Positions 49,805 to 58,852 of a stretch of 64,000 nucleotides of DNA are shown here, one piece after another; within the stretch, counting starts at the first letter, position 1; each line of letters begins with the position of its first letter. A model generated the notes under the pieces. The model saw only the letters and a list, made by a program, of their open reading frames with translations, was not told the DNA's origin and did no database searches. Both the position numbers and the translations under genes were made by a program. Source of the DNA: Microtetraspora fusca (GTDB lineage: Bacteria; Actinomycetota; Actinomycetes; Streptosporangiales; Streptosporangiaceae); the NCBI RefSeq assembly GCF_001570365.1, contig NZ_BBYK01000056.1, positions 1 to 64,000 of the forward strand. Direction: 5' to 3'.

Positions 49805-50977
49805 TCAGTCCGGACACCGGCGGGCCGCCGCGTCGGCCAGAAGGGATTCAGCGCAGACCAGCGGAAGTCCGTCGGCGGCGTCAGCGATCTCCTTGATGCC
49901 CTCCGCGCCGAACGGGGCGCCCTCCAGAAGGAGGTCGCGCGCGTGCACACCGATCAGGCCGGAGGGACGGGTGGCATCGAGGATGACGCGCGCGACCAGC
50001 GCGGGCGCGTCGTTCATGGGCACGTGCCCGCATCCGGGCAGCCACACCATGTGCGCCCCCGGGATCGTCGCCGCCGCCCGTGCCGCCTGCCGGGCGAAGA
50101 GGACGCGGTCCGCGCTGCCCCACGCGATCGTCACCGGTACGCCGGGGATGTCGCCGACGAAGAGGTCCGGAGCCCGCCCCGCGCGCAAGGTGGCGTTGAA
50201 CGCCACGGACTGGCGCAGGATGGCCAGCGACGTCACGACCTCGCCCGGCGGGCAGCGATCCGGCCGCCCATAGAGGGTGCCGGTCAGGGCCGCCCGGCCG
50301 ATGGGGGTCGCCGCGAGGCGGGACACCATCCAGGACGGCAGCCGGGCGATGTTGCGGGCCGCGCTCAGGACGGCGAACGCGTACCGCCGCTCGGCCTCGG
50401 TCCAGAACCCGGCGGGCGCGAGCGCGGTGACGGACCGGACGAGACCGGCCTGGGCCAGCCGCAGCGCGATCAACCCTCCGAGCGAGTGGCCCGCCACGTG
50501 CGGCAGGTCGAGCCCGAGCGCGGTGAACATGGCGCCCAGCTCGGTCACCATGGTCGGCAGATCGCGGGACAGGCCGCGCGGGAGGTCGGGGGAGTCGCCG
50601 AAACCCGGAAGGTCCACCGTGATCACCGTGTGCTCCGCCATGAGCAACGGCACGATCGGGTCCCACGCCTGACGGTGCGATCCGATGCCGTGCAGGAGGA
50701 CCACCGGCTCGCCTGATCCGTGCCGCTCGTAGGCGAGGGTGATCGGCGGCAGGCCCTCGGGGCGCGCTTCCACGAAGCACGTGGCCGTGGCCGAGGCAGG
50801 ACCGCAGAGCCCGTCGCCGCACGGTGTGAGCAGCCCGGACGGCGCTGCCGTGAGGTCACCCGCCCATCCGCGGATCTTGGCAGCCGCCGACGCCCCCGCT
50901 CGCCATGTCTCGCCTTCGAGGCGGGCCACCAGGGCGAGGGAGGATGTCACTGCCTTCAGCGGTCGGATGCTCCACAT
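49805..50977 (-). CDS. Alpha/beta hydrolase
   Basis: 390 residues from the ATG at 50977. Core: VVLLHGIGSHRQAWD (oxyanion region), DLPGFGDSPD, VAGHSLGGLIALRLA (nucleophile Ser), AWGSADRVLFARQAA (acid) and GCGHVPMNDAP (His). An N-terminal extension of about 80 residues and a C-terminal tail of about 40 residues are longer than in the minimal family. The substrate is not predictable; esterase, lipase and C-C hydrolase roles all occur in this family. Confidence 0.88.
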   Translation of the reverse strand: MWSIRPLKAVTSSLALVARLEGETWRAGASAAAKIRGWAGDLTAAPSGLLTPCGDGLCGPASATATCFVEARPEGLPPITLAYERHGSGEPVVLLHGIGSHRQAWDPIVPLLMAEHTVITVDLPGFGDSPDLPRGLSRDLPTMVTELGAMFTALGLDLPHVAGHSLGGLIALRLAQAGLVRSVTALAPAGFWTEAERRYAFAVLSAARNIARLPSWMVSRLAATPIGRAALTGTLYGRPDRCPPGEVVTSLAILRQSVAFNATLRAGRAPDLFVGDIPGVPVTIAWGSADRVLFARQAARAAATIPGAHMVWLPGCGHVPMNDAPALVARVILDATRPSGLIGVHARDLLLEGAPFGAEGIKEIADAADGLPLVCAESLLADAAARRCPD

Positions 50978-51082
50978 GATGGGCGGCGGTCAGCCTGGCT
51001 CCCTTCGTTCGGTCGCGTTGCCCCGACAAAGGCCTTCATATGGGAATAACAACTTTCTTGAGTCCAGGCATAGCAGGAAATC

Positions 51083-51433
51083 TCAGCCTTTACGTGGCCC
51101 AGACATGTCCTCGCCCGCACGCGGATGGAGCACTTTCCGGCGGAGTGTCAGGGGTCCGCGCTCCAGGTCGTACAACCATCCAGCCGGCCGCGCTCTTCCC
51201 GGGAGCGACCCTCTCGGGCCGAGAACGGCCCGCCGCGCCAGCCCCCGGTCCAGCGGCACGTCCTTGCGCGGCCACCGGGTGCGGATCGCCGCGAGGACCT
51301 TGCCGACGCGGCTGCCGCGGCGGGGCGGGGTCTTGGGCACCTTGACGGTGTCGATGCGGTCGATCGGGTTGGCCGCCAGCAGGTCGTGGCGGACCGCCCA
51401 GCGGCACAGAGAGTTGGCGCCGCTCGCTCCCCG
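51083..51433 (-). pseudogene. Possible tyrosine-recombinase (integrase) remnant
   Basis: A minus-strand frame reads ANSLCRWAVRHDLLAANPID, then RIDTVKVPKTPPRRG, and RTRWPRKDVPLDR. This pattern is like the core-binding and early catalytic region of actinobacterial tyrosine recombinases. No start, N-terminal part or catalytic R-H-R-Y box is present, and the end loses similarity. It abuts the TetR stop. I read it as a decayed integrase, with modest certainty because recognition rests on memory of the family alone. Confidence 0.4.
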
Positions 51434-51439
51434 CCCCGT

Positions 51440-52051
51440 TCACACCCCACTGGCCCAGCCGGTTTGGTCCGGCTCGTCTACCCGGAGGTGGAGTCCGTCG
51501 AGCATGACGGCCAGAAGTTGGTCACGGTGTGCGGGGGTCCGCTCTGCCGCCCAAGCGACCGAAGCGATCAGGGAGAAGAGGGCGGAAGCGTCGAGGTCGG
51601 GCCGGATCGTTCCTGCGCGCTGGGCTCTGGCCAGTAGTTGCGCCCCGGCGGTCTTGACGGCTTGGCAGGTGGCGTGGAGTTCGGATGCGGGGTCGCCGAG
51701 GCTGTCGACGAGGGCGTCGACCAGGCCGCGATAAGCCATGGCGTGCTCGACCGCGGCTGTGAGCCAGGTGGTCAGGGCCTGGTGCGGAGACGGGGAGGCG
51801 AGCAGCTCGTCTGAGCGTGTGTGCAGGCCGCGCAGGCTCTCGCCCAGCAATGCCTCCAGCAGTGCCTGGCGGGTCGGGAAGTGCCGGTAGAGGGTCACGT
51901 TGCCGACGCCTGCGGTGCGCGCGATGTCGTTCAAGGAGGCGCCCACGCCGTGCTCGGCGAAAGCCGTCCGGGCGGCCGTCAGCAGACGCTCGTAGTTGCG
52001 TCGTGCGTCTTTGCGCCCTGCGGGCCGGGTCTGCGTTGATCGATCCGCCAT
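51440..52051 (-). CDS. TetR-family regulator of the MFS efflux gene
   Basis: 203 residues from the ATG at 52051; the longer frame to 52252 crosses the operator region and is not used. The helix-turn-helix is residues about 35-55 (LNDIARTAGVGNVTLYRHFP). The ligand domain is of the type common among drug-efflux repressors (DALVDSLGDP, RAGTIRPDLDASAL). It is divergent to the MFS gene across 103 bases that hold two copies of a palindrome, indicating direct autoregulated repression. Confidence 0.92.
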   Translation of the reverse strand: MADRSTQTRPAGRKDARRNYERLLTAARTAFAEHGVGASLNDIARTAGVGNVTLYRHFPTRQALLEALLGESLRGLHTRSDELLASPSPHQALTTWLTAAVEHAMAYRGLVDALVDSLGDPASELHATCQAVKTAGAQLLARAQRAGTIRPDLDASALFSLIASVAWAAERTPAHRDQLLAVMLDGLHLRVDEPDQTGWASGV

Positions 52052-52072
52052 GGGACTCTCCACACGTTTGCC

Positions 52073-52130
52073 AAAACGAGGAACCTCCTCATATTTTAGC
52101 TCACCGGAAACCGAGGAGCTTCCTCGTTTT
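52073..52130. promoter_or_regulatory. Twin palindromic operators in the TetR/MFS intergenic region
   Basis: GAGGA-acc-TCCTC (52078-52090) and GAGGA-gct-TCCTC (52113-52125) are two 13-bp palindromes 35 bases apart. With flanking AAAAC and GTTTT they also form an 18-base inverted repeat with one mismatch. An AT-rich element (atatttta, from 52091) between them should hold -10 sequences. Confidence 0.8.
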
Positions 52131-52154
52131 GTCGCGTACCTCCTGAGGAGTGCC

Positions 52155-53630
52155 ATGACCGAACAGCGCACGCACATGGCGACAGCGGGATCCGGGCCCG
52201 GTCCCGCCGGCGCCTCCCGCCCCCAGCGCCACCCCGGCCTGGTGCTCGCCATCGTGCTGATCTGTCAGACGATGTTCATCCTGGACACCAACGTGGTGAA
52301 CATCGCCCTCCCCGACATCCAGCACGACCTCGGCTTCTCTGCGGCCGGCCTGTCCTGGGTGCTCAATGCCTACATGCTGGCCTTCGGCGGTCTGCTGCTG
52401 CTCGGCGGTCGCGCGGGCGACATCATCGGCCAACGGCGGGCACTCATCGGCGGGGTCGTCATCTTCACCGTCGCTTCACTGGCCGGAGGGCTGGCCACCT
52501 CGGCCGAGATGCTGCTGGCGGCCCGTGCAGGTCAGGGGATCGGCGCCGCCATTGCCGCACCGACCGTGCTCGCCTTCATCACCGTAGGCTTCCCGGACCC
52601 CGCACGCAGGGCGCGGGCGCTGGGGGCCTACGCGGCAGTCTCCGGCTCCGGCGCCGCGATCGGCCTCATCGCCGGCGGCATGCTCACCGACTGGATCTCC
52701 TGGCGGTGGGTGCTGTTCATCAACGTGCCGATCGGCATCGTCCTGCTGATCCTGGCCCCGCTGTTCATGACTGAGACCGATCGCCACCCGGGCCGCTTCG
52801 ATCTGGCGGGTTCGCTGACCTCGACGCTCGGCATGACCGCGCTCGTCTACGGCTTCATCCGCGCCGCCGAGAAGGACTTCGGCGACGGGGTCACCCTCGG
52901 CGCGCTCAGCGCGGCCGCCGTCCTGCTCGCACTGTTCGTGGCCGTCGAGTCCCGTGCCCGGCAACCGATCGTCCCTCTGCGGCTGTTCGCTGACCGCAAC
53001 CGCGCCGGCGGCTACGTCGTGCTGCTGTTCGTCCTGGCCGCGGGCAACGGCATGTTCTTCTTCCTCACCCAGTTCCTGCAGCGGGTCCGCGGCTACAGCC
53101 CTCTGCAGGCGGGATTCGCCTTCGTGCCGCTGGCCCTCGTGATCCTGGTCTCTTCCGGCGTGGCGGCCCGGCTGCTGCCACGCCTGGGCGCCAAGACGCT
53201 GATCGCCGTCGGCGCGGCGGCGATCACCGTGGCTCTTCTGTGGATGACGCGGCTGACGCCCCAGGCCGACTACGCCACGGCGCTGCTCGGCCCCATGATG
53301 ATCGCCGGCCTCGGCATGGGCATCGTGCTGGTAGGAGCCACCACCGTGTTGTCCTCCGGGATCCGAGCCGAGGATGCCGGCGCCGCCTCTGGCCTGCTCA
53401 ATGTCATGCAGCAGATCGGCGGTGCGCTGGGACTGGCCATCCTCGTCACGGTGTTCGGCGCCGCCACCCGCGCTTCACGCGGGCCGGCCCACCAGGTCCT
53501 CACCGAGGGAGTCACCGCGGCCTTCACCCTCGCAGCGGCGTTCACCGCCTGCACCATCCTTCTGGCCCTGACCATGAAGAACCGGCAGGCTCCCGCCGAA
53601 TCCCCAGCGGCGGAGGAGCTCACCCGATGA
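52155..53630 (+). CDS. MFS multidrug exporter, 14-TMS (DHA2) type
   Basis: 491 residues from the ATG at 52155, with gaggag immediately upstream; the frame open from 51996 is not used. It has the DHA2 signature near the first helix (MFILDTNVVNIALPDIQ) and motif A (LLLLGGRAGDIIGQRRALI). About 14 hydrophobic segments are visible. Relatives export antiseptics, dyes and antibiotics by proton antiport. It is regulated by the divergent TetR and followed by a strong hairpin. Confidence 0.94.
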   Translation: MTEQRTHMATAGSGPGPAGASRPQRHPGLVLAIVLICQTMFILDTNVVNIALPDIQHDLGFSAAGLSWVLNAYMLAFGGLLLLGGRAGDIIGQRRALIGGVVIFTVASLAGGLATSAEMLLAARAGQGIGAAIAAPTVLAFITVGFPDPARRARALGAYAAVSGSGAAIGLIAGGMLTDWISWRWVLFINVPIGIVLLILAPLFMTETDRHPGRFDLAGSLTSTLGMTALVYGFIRAAEKDFGDGVTLGALSAAAVLLALFVAVESRARQPIVPLRLFADRNRAGGYVVLLFVLAAGNGMFFFLTQFLQRVRGYSPLQAGFAFVPLALVILVSSGVAARLLPRLGAKTLIAVGAAAITVALLWMTRLTPQADYATALLGPMMIAGLGMGIVLVGATTVLSSGIRAEDAGAASGLLNVMQQIGGALGLAILVTVFGAATRASRGPAHQVLTEGVTAAFTLAAAFTACTILLALTMKNRQAPAESPAAEELTR

Positions 53631-53752
53631 AGTAGGCGCACATCGGCGAGGATGGCCGACGTAAAGCGGGGGGCCGATCCCATCCGTATCCCTGCGATTC
53701 AAGGTGTCAGCCCCAGCTCGCGCAGTGATGAGATGCGGGAACGACCCAGGTC

Positions 53753-53787
53753 GGATCGCCCGGGGGGATCGCACCCCCGGGCGATCC
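53753..53787. terminator. Hairpin after the MFS gene
   Basis: Perfect 14-bp stem GGATCGCCCGGGGG / CCCCCGGGCGATCC with a 7-base loop, about 120 bases after the MFS stop. Confidence 0.75.
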
Positions 53788-53968
53788 GCGCCACCACTGG
53801 CTTTTCGCTTTCCATGCTGGCTCACACCCCATCCTCGTCCACCGGCGTGGCAGCGTCAGGCACCGTAGAGGCACCGACGGGCGGCATACGCGCGTACGGC
53901 ACGGAGGAAGTCCACCTCGCGGAACAACCGGCGGGTCCGGCCGGGTCCTCCCGATCCGGCTTTCCCTG

Positions 53969-54001
53969 GGATGGGAGCGACGGCTTGGGCCGCTCCCATC
54001 C
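53969..54001. terminator. Hairpin at the 3' side of the PLP enzyme gene
   Basis: An 11-bp stem GGATGGGAGCG / CGCTCCCATCC with an 11-base loop, 45 bases beyond the minus-strand gene that ends at 54046. The stretch 53631-54045 holds otherwise no convincing gene. Confidence 0.65.
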
Positions 54002-54045
54002 GTGTCGGTCACGTCTCTTCGGCCGTCCAGGCCGACCGGAGGGAA

Positions 54046-55269
54046 TCAGGTCTGGAGATCCGGGATCCGGGACCTGATCGCCGAACGGTGCACATGAGTG
54101 TGGCCGTTCCCGGAAAGTGCGCGATCCAGGTCGTCGATGAGGTCCGTGGGGTTCTCCAGGCCGATGGACAGGCGGACCAGGGCCGGTGTGGGGCGGGCGT
54201 CGGGGGTGACCGGGCGGTGGGTGAGCGCCGCCGGGTGCTGGATCAGAGAGTCGACGCCGCCCAGCGACACCGCGTGCGTGAACACCCGGACGCCTGAGGT
54301 GAGGCGGGCGGCCTGGTCGTAGCCGCCGCGCAGCTCGATCGACAGCATCGCGCCGGTGCCGTTCATCTGCCGCCCGATCAGCGGATGGTCGTCGGCGGGG
54401 TAGTGGAGGCGAGCCACGTCCGGGTGGTCGGAGAGCCAGGCGGCGACGGCGCGCGCGTTCGCCTGCTGGGTGCGCACCCGCACCGGCAACGTCGCCAGCC
54501 CGCGATGCAGCAGGTAGGCGCCCAGCGGATGGAGCAGCGCACCGGTGATCGCGCGTACCCGGCGCAGCGCCGCGGCGCGCTCCTGGTCGCAGGCGATCAC
54601 ACCCGCCACCACGTCGCCGTGCCCGCCCAGGTACTTGGTCGCGCTGTGCAGCGCCATCGCGGCGCCGAACTCGAGCGGGTTCTGCAGCACGGGCGTCGCG
54701 AACGTGTTGTCCACCAGCACCGGCACCCCGTCCGCCGCCGTCACCACGGAACGTATGTCGACCAGGTCGAGCGTGGGGTTGGCGGGAGTCTCCAGCACGA
54801 CCAGTGCGGTGTCCGGGCGCATCGCCGCGGCCACCGCCGTGCTCGTGCCCTCGCAGAACGTCGTCTCGACGTCCAGCAGGCCGGATGCCAGCAGGTGGTC
54901 GGTGCCGCCGTACAGCGGGCGGACGGCCACGACATGGCGTCGCCCGGTCTCCCGCGTCGCGGACAGCACCGCCGCCGTCAGCGCCGCCATGCCGGAAGAG
55001 AAGGCGACCGCCGCCTCCGCGTGCTCCAACCTCGCCAATCCCGCCTCGAATCGCGCCACCGTCGGGTTCCACAGCCGTGCGTAGACCGCCGTTCCCTCCG
55101 GAAAACCGCCGGAGGCCAACGTCTCGTAGGCGTGTCCTCCGGTCTCGATATCCGGCAACGGGTTGGTCGAGGAGAGATCGATCGGAGGCGCATGCACCCC
55201 GAGGTCCGCCAGATCCTCACGCCCAGCGTGTACGGCAACGGTGTCGGGATGAAGAGAACGCGATGTCAT
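54046..55269 (-). CDS. Cys/Met-metabolism PLP enzyme (cystathionine gamma-synthase/lyase family)
   Basis: 407 residues from the ATG at 55269; the frame extends to 55779 only as antisense of the regulator gene. Motifs: AVAFSSGMAALTAAVL, ETPANPTLDLVDI (Asp region that holds the PLP ring), and the Schiff-base Lys in SATKYLGGHGDVVAG. The C-terminal half (GVDSLIQHPAALTH) is family-typical and points to a gamma-synthase/gamma-lyase such as methionine gamma-lyase or cystathionine gamma-lyase. It is divergent from an Lrp-type gene, a common arrangement for catabolic control by the amino-acid substrate. Confidence 0.92.
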   Translation of the reverse strand: MTSRSLHPDTVAVHAGREDLADLGVHAPPIDLSSTNPLPDIETGGHAYETLASGGFPEGTAVYARLWNPTVARFEAGLARLEHAEAAVAFSSGMAALTAAVLSATRETGRRHVVAVRPLYGGTDHLLASGLLDVETTFCEGTSTAVAAAMRPDTALVVLETPANPTLDLVDIRSVVTAADGVPVLVDNTFATPVLQNPLEFGAAMALHSATKYLGGHGDVVAGVIACDQERAAALRRVRAITGALLHPLGAYLLHRGLATLPVRVRTQQANARAVAAWLSDHPDVARLHYPADDHPLIGRQMNGTGAMLSIELRGGYDQAARLTSGVRVFTHAVSLGGVDSLIQHPAALTHRPVTPDARPTPALVRLSIGLENPTDLIDDLDRALSGNGHTHVHRSAIRSRIPDLQT

Positions 55270-55368
55270 GGCCCGACTGTCGGCGAATCGCCAATCACGT
55301 TCAAGATATGTTGCGGAAGACGGTCCGTTTCCGGATAGTCGGTGCGGATTCCGTAAACAGGAGGGTCG

Positions 55369-55893
55369 ATGTCGCGACGTGCACCGCAGGATCCACAGCT
55401 CGACGGCACCGACCTGAAGATCCTGGCGGCCCTGTCCCGGGACGGCCGCCTGACCAACGCCGCACTCGCGGCTCAGGTGGGTGTCGCCGAGTCGACGTGC
55501 GCCTATCGCGTGCGCGCGCTGCGCGCTTCCGGTGTGATCACCGCTATCCACGCGCACATCGACACCGCCGCGCTGGGCCGCCCGCTGCACGCGATCATCC
55601 GGGTCCGGCTGGGCGGCCACAACCGCGACCCGGTCCACACCCTGTTCGATCGGCTGGTCGAAACGCCCGGCGTCCTGACGGTCTTCCACGTCAGCGGCGA
55701 CGACGACTTCCTCGTGCATGCCGCCGTCGCCACCCCGCAGGACCTCCGCGACCTGATCCTCGAACGAATCACCGTGCATCCCGGCGTACGGCAGACACAG
55801 ACCCAGCTCGTCTTCGAGGCCCGCACCGGTGTCGGCGTCCTGCCGCCCTCCCCGGCCCTCGAAGCAAGGAAGACGACCAGGCCCACCCGGTAG
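55369..55893 (+). CDS. Lrp/AsnC-family regulator
   Basis: 174 residues; ATG at 55369 with an excellent site (caggagg). N-terminal helix-turn-helix at residues about 13-60 (DLKILAALSRDGRLTNAALA) and C-terminal RAM effector domain (VFHVSGDDDFLVHAAVATPQ). The C-terminal tail is slightly longer than usual. It lies back to back with the PLP-enzyme gene across about 100 bases that include the palindrome GGCGAATCGCC at 55282-55292. It probably controls that gene in response to an amino acid. Confidence 0.93.
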   Translation: MSRRAPQDPQLDGTDLKILAALSRDGRLTNAALAAQVGVAESTCAYRVRALRASGVITAIHAHIDTAALGRPLHAIIRVRLGGHNRDPVHTLFDRLVETPGVLTVFHVSGDDDFLVHAAVATPQDLRDLILERITVHPGVRQTQTQLVFEARTGVGVLPPSPALEARKTTRPTR

Positions 55894-55924
55894 CGAGCGG
55901 CCGGGGCGGAGCCTGGCGGTGTGG

Positions 55925-57064
55925 TCAGCCCTTGACGATCGTGCTCTCGACGCCGGGAAACCCCTTGTCCCACCAGTGTCCGTAGCGCCGGTAGACGGCT
56001 GGATCGCGGTCGGCGAGCAGCGCTGACAGCTTCTCCGCCTCCTCGGTCAGACCTTGCCACGCGGCCTTGCCGAGCTTGCGGAAGGCGGTCAGTTCCAGCC
56101 CGCCGCCGGCCGCGCGCCACACTCCGGCGACCTGCCCGTCGACGAGCAGGCAGGGCAGCACGTCGCCGTTGCGCCGGACGACCACCGGCCGGTAGTCCTC
56201 GGGCACGACCCGACCGGGGCCGGCGTGGGCCAGCAGTGTGCTGTCCCACATCGGCAGCAGCCTCGGCGGCGCCGGGGTGTCCTCGGCGGGCACGATGGCG
56301 TCCGGCAGGTCGAACAGGGTGGCGCGGCCCGGGCCTGTCACCCGCACCACCTGGTCGCCGAGCTCGTGCAGCGCCTGTGCGATCACGGCGCTCCGCAGCA
56401 GGGTGAACCGGGCGAAGTCCTGGGCCGACGCGGGCCCGAACGCCCGCAGGTAGGCGAGCAGTAGCCGCCGCACCCCGGCACCCGCTTCCTGCGGCGCGGA
56501 TCCCAGGGCCGCCGGGGAAGCACGGTAGGTGTTCGGCAGCGTGAACGACCACGGGCCGCCGGTCGGCACATGATGCATCGGCGCGTACGTTCGCAGCGCC
56601 CACCACACACGGTGCGCGTGCTCGCCGAACCGCCCCATGACCTCGTCCTTCACCTCGGCGCCGGTGCGGGGTCGCGCCAGGAAGCCGGCAAGCTCCGGGA
56701 GCAGCGCGTCGGCGTCGGCGTGGGTCAGCTCTGTCGAGGTGAAGCGGCGGTCGTACAGCCGCGCCGCCCGCAGGCTGCTCAGCATGGCGGCGTGGTAGGG
56801 CGCGTAGTCCTCGGCGTGCACCGCGTGCAGCGTGATCCGCATGAGGGTCGCCTTCACGATCCGGCGGTCCGCGAACGCCGCGTCGAGATCCTCGGGCGCG
56901 AAGTCCTGCACGCGGTTCCACAGCGCCAGGTACGGCGATGCCGGTGTCTGCGCCTGCAGAGCGCAGACCCGGCGGACCGCCTCCGCCACATCAAGGCGCC
57001 GGCGTTCGAGCAGGAGCTGACGGTCCAAGGTGGCCAGGGTGAGTTGTCGCGCGGTGAGCCTCAT
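55925..57064 (-). CDS. Winged-helix DNA-binding domain protein (HTH_42/YcaQ-like superfamily)
   Basis: 379 residues from the ATG at 57064. The opening (LTARQLTLATLDRQLLLER), ALQAQTPASPYLALWNR and the C-terminal DGQVAGVWR are typical of the actinobacterial proteins annotated as winged helix DNA-binding domain-containing. They are related to YcaQ/AlkX-type crosslink-repair glycosylases. A role in DNA repair is possible but not shown here. The gene ends 32 bases from the convergent Lrp stop. Confidence 0.85.
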   Translation of the reverse strand: MRLTARQLTLATLDRQLLLERRRLDVAEAVRRVCALQAQTPASPYLALWNRVQDFAPEDLDAAFADRRIVKATLMRITLHAVHAEDYAPYHAAMLSSLRAARLYDRRFTSTELTHADADALLPELAGFLARPRTGAEVKDEVMGRFGEHAHRVWWALRTYAPMHHVPTGGPWSFTLPNTYRASPAALGSAPQEAGAGVRRLLLAYLRAFGPASAQDFARFTLLRSAVIAQALHELGDQVVRVTGPGRATLFDLPDAIVPAEDTPAPPRLLPMWDSTLLAHAGPGRVVPEDYRPVVVRRNGDVLPCLLVDGQVAGVWRAAGGGLELTAFRKLGKAAWQGLTEEAEKLSALLADRDPAVYRRYGHWWDKGFPGVESTIVKG

Positions 57065-57153
57065 GGCCGGATTATTCCGTCCAGGGAGAACAGCCCGCCG
57101 CCTGGTTCCTTGGCCCAGCGAATGACCCTGTCAGGATCAGGATCGGCGGCGAC

Positions 57154-57717
57154 TCAGGTCCGCGGTGGGAGCGGGCCGAACAGCCAGTTGCCCGGGGCCT
57201 GTGCGTCAGGGCTACGGAAGAACTGCTCGTTCGCCCTGTGCAGCTCCTGCCTGCTCAGCGAGCCGTTCCCGTCCAGGTCGAGGCGCTCGAACGCGGAGAG
57301 GCTGTTCGCCTCCGACATGCGGAACGCGCTTCCGGCCATGCGGAGATACTCGGTCCGGGTGATCCGTCCGTCTCCGTCGGTGTCCATCAGATCGTAGAAG
57401 GCGTCGGCGACCGGCGCGATATGCCGGAGGTAGCCCTCCTCGGGCTGCGTGACGAACCGGTCGAACCCGGTCGTGAACTCTGTCCGATCGACACGCTCGT
57501 CTCCGTTGGTGTCCATGGGAAGCGTCACCTCGTCCCACAGTCGCGCGTACTGCGCCCGGACCCGCTGCGACTCGGTCGAGCCCGGCGCGAACCCGAACGC
57601 GTTCACCAGCCGGTCGGCCGAGGCGGTGTAGTCCATCTTGTCGATGACTCCGTCGTCGTCCACGTCCAGGAGCGCGAAGAGATGGGCCATCTTGCGTAGC
57701 TGCAGGTCGTTGAGCAT
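57154..57717 (-). CDS. Four-EF-hand calcium-binding protein (calerythrin-like)
   Basis: 187 residues. Four loops are visible: DVDDDGVIDKMD (about 18-29), DTNGDERVDRTE (about 69-80), DTDGDGRITRTE (about 113-124) and DLDGNGSLSRQE (about 147-158). All have acidic or amide residues at positions 1, 3, 5 and 12. The second loop has Glu for the usual Gly at position 6, so it may bind weakly. There is no signal peptide, so it is likely a cytoplasmic calcium buffer or sensor. It is divergent from the SDR-FAAL-ACP operon across only 73 bases. Confidence 0.92.
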   Translation of the reverse strand: MLNDLQLRKMAHLFALLDVDDDGVIDKMDYTASADRLVNAFGFAPGSTESQRVRAQYARLWDEVTLPMDTNGDERVDRTEFTTGFDRFVTQPEEGYLRHIAPVADAFYDLMDTDGDGRITRTEYLRMAGSAFRMSEANSLSAFERLDLDGNGSLSRQELHRANEQFFRSPDAQAPGNWLFGPLPPRT

Positions 57718-57790
57718 GGAGCCTCCCGATTCGACTACGTTGGGTGCCGGTTACTTTACTGTCAGTTGCCGGTTGTGGGAAGGTTCCTTG

Positions 57791-58852
57791 GTGAATGTTC
57801 AGGTGATCGACGGGGCCAACGGATTCGTGGGCTCCCATCTGATCGGTGCCCTGCTGGCCCGGGGCGACGAAGTGATCGCCCTGGCTCGCGCCTCCGCGGA
57901 GGTGGTGCGCCGCAGGGTCGCCGACGCGCTGCTCTGCCTCGGTTTCGCGGAGTCCCTGGCGGGCCGGCTCCGGGTGCGGAGGCTGGCGTTGAACGAGCCG
58001 GACCTCGGCCTGCCGGTGGCCGAGGTCTTCGACGAGCCCTGCACCTACTGGCACACCGCCGCGCTCGTCACCTTCTTCCCCCGCCGCGAGGAGGAGCTCA
58101 TGAACGTGAACGTGGCGGGTTCCGCGAACGTCCTGGCCACGTACGAGCGGTGGGCCCGTCCGGGGTCGCGCTACATCCACATCGGAACGGCCTACCAGTG
58201 CGGGCTCGACACCGAAGGTCCGGTTCCCGAGGACTGGCCCGCGCACGCGCCGCCGGACAGATTCCGGAATTTCTACGAATACTCCAAACGCGAGGCGGAG
58301 ATCGCGCTGGCCCGGTCGCGGTCCGTCCAGGAGGGGGCCGTCCTGACAGCCCGGCTGGGCGTGATGGTCGGCCACTCCCACACCGGCCGCGCGCTGACCG
58401 ACTACGGCCTGTACGACTTCCTCCGCGTGATGGCCTTCTTCGCCCGGCGCACGCCCGGTGAACGCGTCCGCCTGCCCTGCCACCCGGACGCCAATCTCCA
58501 CCTGACGCCGATCGACACGACGGTCTCCAGACTGCTTCCGCTCGCCGCCGCGGATCTCGATCGTCCGATCGTCCACGTCGTGAACGGAGGGACCGTGCCC
58601 GTCCGCGAGCTGTTCGAGGTGATCAACGCTCGGCTGCCGATCGAGCTGGTCCCGGCCACGCCCGAGCAGATCCGGGAGGAGCCTTTCACCCGGTTCGAGG
58701 CGGTGGTCAACATGCGAGCCAAGTACACCGCGACCTACTTCCGGCATCACTACGACTTCGAGTGGCGCGACCTGGCGGCCCCGCCGGCCGTCACTCCTGA
58801 GGTCCTCGACCGGCTGGTCTCCTGGTACGTCCGGGAGGGGTTGCCGGAATGA
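57791..58852 (+). CDS. NAD(P)-dependent extended SDR / male-sterility-like reductase
   Basis: 353 residues from GTG at 57791, with gggaagg about 7 bases upstream. The N-terminal nucleotide motif is modified to DGANGFVGSHL. The catalytic Tyr-Lys pair appears as YEYSKREAE (about residues 166-174). WHTAALVTFFPRREEELMNV matches the NAD_binding_4 / thioester-reductase-like group. It is the first gene of an operon with an acyl-AMP ligase (ATGA overlap) and an acyl carrier protein, so an acyl-thioester reductase or an epimerase/dehydratase acting on an acyl chain is plausible (inference). Confidence 0.82.
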   Translation: MNVQVIDGANGFVGSHLIGALLARGDEVIALARASAEVVRRRVADALLCLGFAESLAGRLRVRRLALNEPDLGLPVAEVFDEPCTYWHTAALVTFFPRREEELMNVNVAGSANVLATYERWARPGSRYIHIGTAYQCGLDTEGPVPEDWPAHAPPDRFRNFYEYSKREAEIALARSRSVQEGAVLTARLGVMVGHSHTGRALTDYGLYDFLRVMAFFARRTPGERVRLPCHPDANLHLTPIDTTVSRLLPLAAADLDRPIVHVVNGGTVPVRELFEVINARLPIELVPATPEQIREEPFTRFEAVVNMRAKYTATYFRHHYDFEWRDLAAPPAVTPEVLDRLVSWYVREGLPE

